Source: Sphingopyxis sp. Root154 (GTDB taxonomy: Bacteria; Pseudomonadota; Alphaproteobacteria; Sphingomonadales; Sphingomonadaceae). Taken from it: a stretch of 64,000 nucleotides of DNA. The stretch spans positions 18,803-82,802 of the forward strand of contig NZ_LMGI01000005.1 in the NCBI RefSeq assembly GCF_001427105.1, in the 5' to 3' direction. This document shows positions 26,089-33,801 of this stretch, one piece after another; within the stretch, counting starts at the first letter, position 1; each line of letters begins with the position of its first letter. The notes under the pieces are model-generated. The model was not told the origin of the DNA and made no database searches. It saw only the letters and a program-made list of their open reading frames with translations. Made by a program: the position numbers and the translations under genes.

Positions 26089-27254
26089 GCGCAGCGGCCA
26101 CCCCGGCAGCCGCGGCGGAATCCTCCTGGTTCCAGCGTTTCCTGCTGCCGGGTTTCGCCTTCAAGGCCGTGGTGATCGGTGGCGGCTACGCCACCGGGCG
26201 CGAGCTCGCGGAGTTTTTCCTGCCGAGCGGGCCGTGGGGCGGATTGGCGGCGATGCTGCTCGCGATGCTACTGTGGAGTATCATCTGCGCCACGACTTTC
26301 GCGTTCGCGCGGGCGATCGGCGCATTCGATTATCGCAGCTTTTTCGAAGGGCTGCTCGGCCGCGCGTGGATCTTGTTCGAGGTGGGGTACGTCCTCCTTG
26401 TGACGCTCGTGCTCGCGGTGTTCGGCGCCGCGGCGGGCGAGATCGGCGCGTCTATTTTCGGCTGGCCGCCGATCGCGGGAACCGCGTTCCTCGCGGCCTC
26501 GATCGCGCTGTTCGTGACCTTCGGCAACGCGTCCGTCGAGGGCCTGTTTAAATATGTCTCCTTCCTGCTTTACGGCGTCTACGCGCTGTTCATGGTCTTT
26601 GCGCTGAGCAGTTTCGGTGACGAGATTGCGGCACGTTTCGCCATTCCCGCGCCGTCGGACGGCTGGATTCTCGGCGGGCTGACCTACACCGGTTACAATG
26701 TCATCGGTGCGGTGGTGATCCTGCCGGTGATCCGCCACTTGACCAGCCAGCGCGACGCGGTGACCGCCGGCCTGATCGCAGGGCCGCTGGCGATGGCGCC
26801 CGCCATCCTCTTTTTTGTCGCGATGATCGCTTTCTATCCGGGCATCATGGGTGAGACGCTGCCGTCGGACTTCATGCTGCGGCAACTCGAAATGCCGCTG
26901 TTCCACCTGCTGTTCCAGTTCATGATCTTTGCGGCGCTGCTCGAAAGCGGGGCGGGGTCGGTGCATGCGATCAACGAGCGCGTCGATGCGGCGCGCCGGG
27001 CGCGCGGCGGCGCGCCGCTCGGCAAGCGGGCACGGGCCGGTATCGCTGCGGCGCTGCTGGTCGGCTGCATGTTCCTTGCCGATCGCTTCGGCCTCGTGAC
27101 GCTGATCGCCAGCGGCTACCGCTTTCTGTCTTGGGTCTTTCTTGCGGTCTACGTCCTGCCCTTGCTGACGGTCGGATTGTTCCGTCTGCTGAGCGGCCGT
27201 GCGGTCATCGAGAAACAAGAGCTTCAACCCGCCGTCGAGGGGAATTTGAAATGA
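26085..27254 (+). CDS. YkvI-type membrane carrier
   Basis: A 389-residue inner-membrane protein with about ten helices, of the YkvI family (LeuT/APC fold). The first helix region carries FKAVVIGGGYATGRELAEFF, a typical glycine-rich substrate-site segment of the fold, and LTYTGYNVIGAVVILPVIRH is also family-like. It is translationally coupled to dgcN at its start and to the alpha/beta hydrolase at its end, so it probably imports D-glutamate or a D-amino-acid compound. No member of this branch is known to me with that substrate, so this is inference. Confidence 0.82.
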   Translation: MSAAATPAAAAESSWFQRFLLPGFAFKAVVIGGGYATGRELAEFFLPSGPWGGLAAMLLAMLLWSIICATTFAFARAIGAFDYRSFFEGLLGRAWILFEVGYVLLVTLVLAVFGAAAGEIGASIFGWPPIAGTAFLAASIALFVTFGNASVEGLFKYVSFLLYGVYALFMVFALSSFGDEIAARFAIPAPSDGWILGGLTYTGYNVIGAVVILPVIRHLTSQRDAVTAGLIAGPLAMAPAILFFVAMIAFYPGIMGETLPSDFMLRQLEMPLFHLLFQFMIFAALLESGAGSVHAINERVDAARRARGGAPLGKRARAGIAAALLVGCMFLADRFGLVTLIASGYRFLSWVFLAVYVLPLLTVGLFRLLSGRAVIEKQELQPAVEGNLK

Positions 27255-28330
27255 CGAAGGTGACCGGCTGGGCGCGGGTCCGGCGCTGGGCGAAGCGCAT
27301 ATTGCTGGGGCTGCTGACCCTGTTGATCCTGCTCGTCGTCGTGGGCTCGATCTATGAGGCTCTGGGGCGCAAGAACGCCGCGGCAAACTATCCCCCGCCC
27401 GGAAAGCTGGTCGATATCGGCGGGCGCAAGATGCATATCGATTGCCGGGGCACCGGATCGCCGACGGTGATTCTCGAATCCGGGCTTGGCACCGGCGGCA
27501 CGCTCGACTGGACGCTGGTTCATGATGAGATTGCGGGCTTTACCCGCACCTGCGCCTATGATCGCGCGGGCATCATGTGGAGCGATCCGAAGGATACGCC
27601 GCAGGACGCCGCGGCGGTCACCGAAGATCTGCACGCGCTGTTGAAAGGCGCCGGAATTTCCGACCGGCTCGTGCTCGTCGGCCATTCGATCGGCGGTCCC
27701 TACACGCGAACCTATACCGGGAAATATGGCGATCAGGTCGCCGGGCTGGTGATGGTCGATCCGTCGCAGCCCGATCAGGTCGCGCGGCTCGGGAAAGCGA
27801 CCGGCCTTGATGTTCACCCCAAGCGGGCGTCGACCCTGATGCATACGGCAAAGGCGCTGGCGTGGACGGGGCTCGTCCGCTTCGTGATAGCGCAAGGTGA
27901 CAAACCGAAGCTTCGGACACCCGCCGAAACCAAGAAGCTTGGCGACGCGCTCGCCATATCGGGTGCTTATACGAGCAGCTCGATCCGCGGCTCGACCTCC
28001 GAACTCGACGGCTATGATCGCACCCAGGTTCAGGCGCGTGCGGTTCAGACCTTTGGCAACCGGCCGCTGATCGTGCTGACCGCCATGGCGCCCTTCACGC
28101 CCGAGCAGCTCAAAGGTCTGGAGATGAAGGCAGAGGATGGCGGGCGTTTCAAACAGGAATGGAAGGCGCTCCATACCGAGCAGGCGGCCTTTTCGACCCG
28201 CGGCCGCCAGCAGCTCGTGCCCGACGCCACCCATTATATCCAGGTCGATCGCCCCGAAGTCGTGATCGCCGCGGTTCGCGAGGTTGTCGACACGGTGCGC
28301 GCCGATGCGCAGGCGGCCGCAAAGAAATGA
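27251..28330 (+). CDS. Membrane-anchored alpha/beta hydrolase
   Basis: A 359-residue protein. One N-terminal helix (ILLGLLTLLILLVVVGSIYE, about residues 17-36) anchors an alpha/beta-hydrolase domain. The nucleophile elbow is GHSIGG, preceded by the oxyanion segment ILESGLGTGG, and the catalytic His is probably that in DATHYIQVDRP. Substrate could be an amide or ester of an amino acid; nothing in the sequence fixes it. ATG 27251 overlaps the carrier's stop (ATGA), so it belongs to the same operon. Confidence 0.83.
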   Translation: MTKVTGWARVRRWAKRILLGLLTLLILLVVVGSIYEALGRKNAAANYPPPGKLVDIGGRKMHIDCRGTGSPTVILESGLGTGGTLDWTLVHDEIAGFTRTCAYDRAGIMWSDPKDTPQDAAAVTEDLHALLKGAGISDRLVLVGHSIGGPYTRTYTGKYGDQVAGLVMVDPSQPDQVARLGKATGLDVHPKRASTLMHTAKALAWTGLVRFVIAQGDKPKLRTPAETKKLGDALAISGAYTSSSIRGSTSELDGYDRTQVQARAVQTFGNRPLIVLTAMAPFTPEQLKGLEMKAEDGGRFKQEWKALHTEQAAFSTRGRQQLVPDATHYIQVDRPEVVIAAVREVVDTVRADAQAAAKK

Positions 28331-28377
28331 AAGCAAAAAACCGTCAGTCCCCACGGCTGCCGGCAGGGAGAATGAAG

Positions 28378-30012
28378 ATGAAGCGTAAGATCCTCTTTGG
28401 TGCCATGTCGATGCTGCCGATGCTGCCGATGCTGCTCGCCGCGAACACCCCGGCGCCCGAATATGACATTGTGATCCGTGGCGGCCGTGTGCTCGACGGC
28501 GCGGGCAGCCCGTGGGTCAGCGCCGATGTCGCGGTGAAGGACGGCCGGGTCGTGCGGATCGGGCGGGTCGCGGGACGCGGCGCCAAGGAAATCGACGCAA
28601 AGGGCCGCTATGTCTCGCCCGGCTTCATCGACATGATGGACCAGTCGGGGCGCGTCCTCGTCAAGAATGGCGCGGCCGAGAACAAGCTGCTGATGGGCGT
28701 GACCACGGTCATCGCCGGCGAGGGCGGGCCGCCGGCTGAGGCCGCCGAGATTCCGGCGCATTTCAGCCAGCTCGAAAAGCAGGGCATATCGGTCAACTAC
28801 GGCACCTATTATTCGGCGACACAGGCGCGCGTGAAGGTGATGGGTGACGGCGCCGGGCAGCCGACGCCGGCGCAGCTCGAAGCGATGGGCCGGGAGGTCA
28901 AGATCGCGATGGAAAATGGCGCGTTCGGCATCACCAGCGCGCTGATCTATCCGCCGAGCAGCTTCCAGACCACATCGGACCTCGTCACGCTGGCGAAGGT
29001 CGCGGCGCAGTGCGACGGCTTCTACGCCACGCACATGCGCGACGAGAGCGAAGGCCTGGTCAAGGCGATCGAGGAAGCGATCGAGATCGGCGAAAAGGGC
29101 GGGGTGAAGGTAGAGATCTTCCACCTCAAAGCCGCCTACGCTCCCGGCTGGGGCAAGCTGATGCCGCAGGCGGTGGCGACGATCAACGCGGCGCGCGCAC
29201 GCGGCGTCGATGTCGCGGCGGACCTCTATCCCTATACCGCGGGCGGTACGGGGCTCGAGATCATCGCGCCGAGCTGGGTGTGGGCCGACGGGGTGCAGAA
29301 GGGGATCGAACGGCTGCGCGATCCCAAGGTCCGCGAGCGGATGAAGAAGGAAGTCGCCGCAGGCTCGATGCCCGGCTGGTCGAACCTTGTCCACGCATCG
29401 GGCGGTTTCGCCAATGTGCGGCTCGCCAACGGCTTCAGCGACAAATACCGCCCCTATCACGGCAAGAGCCTCGCCGAGATCGGCAAGGCGCTGAACCGCG
29501 ACCCGGCCGATGTGGCGTGGGACATCCTGCTCGAAGGCCTGCCGAACCGCTCGGTCGCGCTCTATTTCATGATGAGCGAGCAGGACATCGAAACCGCGAT
29601 CAAGCAGCCGTGGGTCAGCATCGGCAGCGATGCCGCAGCGTCGGAAAAGGCGGGCGAGATGGACGCGCTCGGCCTGCCGCATCCGCGCGCCTATGGCACC
29701 TTTCCGCGCATCATCGCCGAATATGTGAAGCGCCGCCCGATCCTCTCGCTCGAGGATGCGGTGCGCAAGATGACCGGCTGGCCGGCGCAGCGCATGGGGC
29801 TGACCGACCGCGGGCTGATCCGCGACGGGATGCGCGCCGATATCGTCGTCTTCGATCTCGACAAGCTCGACGATGTTGCGAGCTGGGAAAAGCCCATGGC
29901 GTCGCCGGCGGGGATCGAGACGGTGATCGTCAACGGCGTCGTCACGATCGCGGGCGGCAAGCATACCGGCGCCAAGGCCGGCGCGGTGCTGCGGCATAGC
30001 TGCGGCGTCTGA
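28378..30012 (+). CDS. D-aminoacylase-like amidohydrolase with altered metal site
   Basis: A 544-residue exported protein similar to N-acyl-D-amino-acid deacylases. It keeps the second-site ligands YATHMRDES and IFHLKAAY and the Asp of SIGSDAAA. The usual first-site HxH after the GFID segment is replaced by PGFIDMMDQSG, and the Cys of the family's GNCG motif is Glu (AGEGG). A reduced, single-metal site is likely, as D-aminoacylases work mainly with the second site. ATG 28378 has GGGAG seven bases upstream; ATGs at 28372 and 28327 are alternatives. In context it could release an amino acid from N-acyl-D- or N-acetyl-glutamate. Confidence 0.83.
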   Translation: MKRKILFGAMSMLPMLPMLLAANTPAPEYDIVIRGGRVLDGAGSPWVSADVAVKDGRVVRIGRVAGRGAKEIDAKGRYVSPGFIDMMDQSGRVLVKNGAAENKLLMGVTTVIAGEGGPPAEAAEIPAHFSQLEKQGISVNYGTYYSATQARVKVMGDGAGQPTPAQLEAMGREVKIAMENGAFGITSALIYPPSSFQTTSDLVTLAKVAAQCDGFYATHMRDESEGLVKAIEEAIEIGEKGGVKVEIFHLKAAYAPGWGKLMPQAVATINAARARGVDVAADLYPYTAGGTGLEIIAPSWVWADGVQKGIERLRDPKVRERMKKEVAAGSMPGWSNLVHASGGFANVRLANGFSDKYRPYHGKSLAEIGKALNRDPADVAWDILLEGLPNRSVALYFMMSEQDIETAIKQPWVSIGSDAAASEKAGEMDALGLPHPRAYGTFPRIIAEYVKRRPILSLEDAVRKMTGWPAQRMGLTDRGLIRDGMRADIVVFDLDKLDDVASWEKPMASPAGIETVIVNGVVTIAGGKHTGAKAGAVLRHSCGV

Positions 30013-30016
30013 GGAT

Positions 30017-31456
30017 ATGGCCCGGTCTATTTCGAGTCTCTGCCTCACCGGTCTTGCGCTTGTCGCTTCGGCGCCGGCCTTTGCCGCCGCTCCCGCGATT
30101 TCGACCCCCGAAGACCTGGGCACCGCAGTGTCGGCGCAGATCGCCTGCGCCAGCATCTTCGTAGCGGAGCGCGCCGAGGCCGATGTGCTGCGCGATGACA
30201 TCCACGCGTTCGCGCCGTTCACAAAGGCGGTGATGCTGGCGGTCGACCGCAAGGCGCGGACCGTCACAGCGTCGGCCCCCGGCGCCGCGACGCGCACCGC
30301 GCTGTATCGCCCGGTCGCGGGGTGCACATTGCTGACCGGCGATGTGTCGACCGCCGCGCTCGACGCGCAGGCGGCGCGGCTCAAGCCGACACGCGGGAAT
30401 GCCGCAAAGCCATGGCCGATCGGCGACGCCCCCGTGGCCAGGCTGCGGGCGGCCGCCGAAGCCAGGCTCGACCGCGCCGCGCTCGATAAGGCGGTAAGCG
30501 CCGCGTTCGACGAGCAGAACAAGGGCGGCTATCCCGACACGCGCGCGATCGTCGTCGTGCAGGGCGGGGCGATTGTCGCCGAGCGCTATGCGCCGGGGTT
30601 CGACCAAGGCACCGAGCTGCTCGGCTGGTCGGCGTCGAAGAGCATCATGGGAACATTGGTCGGCCTGCTGGTCGACGACGGTGTGCTGAAGCTCGACGAA
30701 CCCGCACCCGTGCGCGAATGGCAAGGCGAAGGCGATCCGCGCGCGAAAATCACGCTGCGCCAGTTGCTGACGATGTCGAGCGGCCTGACCTTCAGCGAAA
30801 GCTATGTTCCCGGCAATGACTCGATCAAGATGCTGTTCGAGGCGGGCGACATGGGCGCGATGGCGGCGGCGAAGCCGCTGAAGGACGCGCCCGGCACGAA
30901 CTGGAGCTATTCGTCGGGGACGACCAATATCTTGTCGCGCATCGTGTTTCAGGCGACCGGCGGGACGCTGGAAGGCATGACGCGCTTTGCGCAAAAGCGG
31001 TTGTTCGAGCCCACGGGCATGACCAGTGCGCTGATCGAACCCGATGAAGCGGGGGTGCAGGTCGGCAGCTCGTACGCCTATGCCACGGCGCGCGACTGGG
31101 CGCGGTACGGGCTGCTGCATCTCAACAAGGGCAGGGCGGGGGGCAAGCAATTGCTTTCGCGCGAATGGCTCGATTTTGCGGTCACGCCGACCAAGGCCGC
31201 GCCGCGGCCCGTCTATGGTGCGCAGCTCTGGCTGAATCACGCCGAAGCCGACGGCGAGCGCCGGAAGCTCTATCCCGACCTGCCGACCGATACCGTGATG
31301 GCGCGCGGACATAGTTTCCAGATCGTCGCAGCGATCCCGTCGCAGGACGCGGTGATCGTCCGGCTCGGCTGGACGCCCGAGGGGCACACATTCGACTGGA
31401 ACAAATATCTCTCGCAGATCGCGACAGCGCTCGCGCCCGCTGCCCCCGCGCCCTGA
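30017..31456 (+). CDS. Exported serine hydrolase, beta-lactamase fold (NylB/EstB-like)
   Basis: A 479-residue protein with a signal peptide (MARSISSLCLTGLALVASAP) and an extra N-terminal domain of about 150 residues. The beta-lactamase-fold domain has SxxK at Ser205-Lys208 (GWSASKSIMG), Tyr298 in WSYSSGTTN and a late RGHSFQIV. Short-chain amidases such as the 6-aminohexanoate-dimer hydrolase NylB and esterases EstB share this pattern. It lacks the membrane tail of the other two serine hydrolases in the locus. It follows the D-aminoacylase-like gene after 4 bp. Confidence 0.85.
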   Translation: MARSISSLCLTGLALVASAPAFAAAPAISTPEDLGTAVSAQIACASIFVAERAEADVLRDDIHAFAPFTKAVMLAVDRKARTVTASAPGAATRTALYRPVAGCTLLTGDVSTAALDAQAARLKPTRGNAAKPWPIGDAPVARLRAAAEARLDRAALDKAVSAAFDEQNKGGYPDTRAIVVVQGGAIVAERYAPGFDQGTELLGWSASKSIMGTLVGLLVDDGVLKLDEPAPVREWQGEGDPRAKITLRQLLTMSSGLTFSESYVPGNDSIKMLFEAGDMGAMAAAKPLKDAPGTNWSYSSGTTNILSRIVFQATGGTLEGMTRFAQKRLFEPTGMTSALIEPDEAGVQVGSSYAYATARDWARYGLLHLNKGRAGGKQLLSREWLDFAVTPTKAAPRPVYGAQLWLNHAEADGERRKLYPDLPTDTVMARGHSFQIVAAIPSQDAVIVRLGWTPEGHTFDWNKYLSQIATALAPAAPAP

Positions 31457-31473
31457 ACCGACCGAAGGACAGA

Positions 31474-32487
31474 ATGATGACAACGCCTGCCCCCCTCTCC
31501 CTCGACCTCGCGATTGAATCGCTCCCGCTGGCCAAGCCGTTCCGCATCTCGGGGCATGTTTTTACCGACACGCCCGTGGTTCTCGTCACGCTTTCGGACG
31601 GCGAACACAGCGGGCGCGGTGAAGCTTCGGGGGTCTATTATCTCAGCGACGATGTGCCCGCGATGGTGGCCGCCATCGAAGGCGTCCGCAGTGCGGTCGA
31701 GGGCGGGGTGACGCGCGAGCAATTGCAGACGCTGCTCCCCGCGGGCGGCGCGCGCAACGCGCTCGATTGCGCGCTTTGGGAACTGGAAGCCCGGCGCAGC
31801 GGCGTGCCGGTCTGGGAACTTGCCGGCCTCGCCGAACCGCGCCCGCTCCGTACCACCTTCACGCTCGGCGCCGACGATCCCGACGTAATGGCCGAGGGCG
31901 CGCGCCACTATGCCCAGGCGCGCGCGCTCAAGCTCAAGCTCACCGGCGACCTCGACGTCGATATCGCGCGCGTGCAGGCGGTGCGCGCGGCGCGGCCCGA
32001 ATGCTGGATCGGCGTCGATGCCAACCAGGGTTTCGCGATCGGCGATCTCGATGCGCTCGTCGCGGCGCTGGTCGCCGCCGACGTCAAGCTGCTCGAACAG
32101 CCGCTGGCGCGCGGCCGTGAAGCCGACCTGACGGGTTATCAGTGCCCGATCCCCATCGCCGCCGACGAAAGCGCGCTGACGCTGGCCGATGTCGACGGGC
32201 TGGTCGGCCGGTTCGACGTCGTGAATATCAAACTCGATAAATGCGGCGGGCTGACCGAGGGACTGGCGATCGCCAACCGCGCCCGTGAACTCGGGCTGGG
32301 CGTGATGGTCGGGAACATGGTCGGCTCCAGCCTCGCGATGGCGCCCGCGTTCGTAGTCGGACAGCTCTGCGACATCGTCGATCTCGACGGCCCGATCTTC
32401 CTCGCGGACGACCGCAAGCCATCGATCGAATATGTCGACGGCGACGCATGGTGCGGCGAGACGATCTGGGGCCGCGAAGCCGGCTGA
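31474..32487 (+). CDS. dgcA: Enolase-superfamily racemase, probable N-acetyl-D-glutamate racemase DgcA
   Basis: A 337-residue cytosolic enzyme of the muconate-lactonizing subgroup. The acid/base pair includes the KxK at residues 153-155 (ALKLKLTGD) and the Lys of NIKLDKCGG; magnesium ligands are Asp182 (VDANQGF), Glu208 (LLEQPL) and Asp231 (ADESAL). L-Ala-D/L-Glu epimerases have the same signature. With dgcN in the locus, the reported DgcA activity (N-acetyl-D-Glu to N-acetyl-L-Glu) is the better call, but a dipeptide epimerase would also fit a peptidoglycan-peptide role. AAGGA precedes the ATG. Confidence 0.83.
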   Translation: MMTTPAPLSLDLAIESLPLAKPFRISGHVFTDTPVVLVTLSDGEHSGRGEASGVYYLSDDVPAMVAAIEGVRSAVEGGVTREQLQTLLPAGGARNALDCALWELEARRSGVPVWELAGLAEPRPLRTTFTLGADDPDVMAEGARHYAQARALKLKLTGDLDVDIARVQAVRAARPECWIGVDANQGFAIGDLDALVAALVAADVKLLEQPLARGREADLTGYQCPIPIAADESALTLADVDGLVGRFDVVNIKLDKCGGLTEGLAIANRARELGLGVMVGNMVGSSLAMAPAFVVGQLCDIVDLDGPIFLADDRKPSIEYVDGDAWCGETIWGREAG

Positions 32488-32514
32488 GTGGATAACGGAA
32501 CAGGGAGAGACAGG

Positions 32515-33801
32515 GTGAAAAAAGCAATATTCGCAGGCTTGGCACTGGTCGCGCTGATCCAGTCAGCCGCTGCGCAAGAACCGACGACGACATACATCCA
32601 CGCCGGGCGTCTGCTGGCCGATCCGGCGAGCGGCCGCGTCGAAACGAACAAGACGATTGTCGTCACCGCCGGAAAGATCGCCGAAATCCGCGACGGCTTC
32701 GTCGGCGAGGGCAAGATCGTCGACCTCCGCGACCAGTTCGTCCTGCCGGGCTTCATCGACAGCCACGTCCATCTGACCTTTGAATCGAGCCCGACAAGCC
32801 GCCTCGACGCGGTGACCAAGTCGACCGTCGATCAGGCGTTCGATGGAGTCGTCTTCGCCAAGCGCACGGTGCGCGCCGGCTTCACGACCGTGGTCGATCT
32901 CGGCGCCGACCCACAAGCGATCAACGCGCTGCGCGACGCCACCGCGACGGGCAAGGTCGTCGGACCCCGCATCATCGCTGCGGGCGGCGTCGCCGCGCAC
33001 GGCGGGCATGGTGACGTCCACGGCTATCGTCAGGAAATCATCGACCTGTTCCGTTCGCCGACGCTCTGCTCGGGCGCCGACGACTGCGCGCGCGCGGTGC
33101 GGCTGGCGGTGCAGCAGGGCGCCGACGTCATCAAGACCGCCTCGACCGGCGGCGTGATGTCGAACACCGCCGCAGGGCTCGGCCAGCAGATGAGCGACGC
33201 CGAACTCGTCGCGATCGTCGACACCGCGCACCGCCTCGGCCGCAAGGTAGCCGCGCACGCGCATGGTACTGACGGCGTCAACGCCGCGCTGCGCGCCGGC
33301 GTCGACTCGGTCGAGCATGGCACTTATCTCGACGCGGAATCGATCCGCCTGTTCAAGGCGAAGGGCAGCTACCTCGTTCCCACTTTGCTCGCCGGCGACA
33401 CCGTCGCGCGGCAGGCCGAAACCGCCGACTGGATGCCCGCGCCGGTTCGCGCCAAGGCGCGCACGGTCGGGCCGCTGATGGTCGACGCGCTGCGCCGCGC
33501 ACATCAGGGCGGCGTGCGTATCGCGTTCGGAACCGATAGCGCGGTGTCGGCGCACGGTGACAATGCCCGCGAATTTGCGCTGATGGTGAAGGCGGGGCTG
33601 ACCCCGCTGGAGACGATCAAGTCCGCGACGGTCTGGGCGGCGACGCATGCCGGGCTCGAAACCGAAATCGGCACGCTCGCCGCGGGCAAGTCGGCCGACA
33701 TCGTTGCGGTGAAGGGCGATCCGCTCACCGACGTGCGTAGCCTCGAAACCATGGGCTTCGTCATGGCGCGCGGCGTCGTCGTGCGGGCGGCAGGGGAATG
33801 A
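32515..33801 (+). CDS. Exported amidohydrolase, prolidase/imidazolonepropionase-like
   Basis: A 428-residue exported metal hydrolase and close paralogue of 6622-7938. Ligand motifs are complete: DSHVHLTF, VIKTASTGGVMS, AHAHGT, EHGTYLD and FGTDSA. Family members cleave dipeptides or N-acyl amino acids with C-terminal residues such as Pro, Arg or Lys; the substrate here is probably a small D/L peptide or acyl amino acid. GTG 32515 is chosen since GGGAGAG lies just upstream; a GTG at 32488 overlapping the dgcA stop is the alternative. The stop overlaps the last gene's ATG. Confidence 0.85.
   Translation: MKKAIFAGLALVALIQSAAAQEPTTTYIHAGRLLADPASGRVETNKTIVVTAGKIAEIRDGFVGEGKIVDLRDQFVLPGFIDSHVHLTFESSPTSRLDAVTKSTVDQAFDGVVFAKRTVRAGFTTVVDLGADPQAINALRDATATGKVVGPRIIAAGGVAAHGGHGDVHGYRQEIIDLFRSPTLCSGADDCARAVRLAVQQGADVIKTASTGGVMSNTAAGLGQQMSDAELVAIVDTAHRLGRKVAAHAHGTDGVNAALRAGVDSVEHGTYLDAESIRLFKAKGSYLVPTLLAGDTVARQAETADWMPAPVRAKARTVGPLMVDALRRAHQGGVRIAFGTDSAVSAHGDNAREFALMVKAGLTPLETIKSATVWAATHAGLETEIGTLAAGKSADIVAVKGDPLTDVRSLETMGFVMARGVVVRAAGE

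Noticed and set aside
28411..28434. Tandem ATGCTGCCG repeat as a phase-variation tract
   Set aside because: Only two and a half 9-bp units inside a signal peptide; the unit keeps the frame, so no on/off switching would result.
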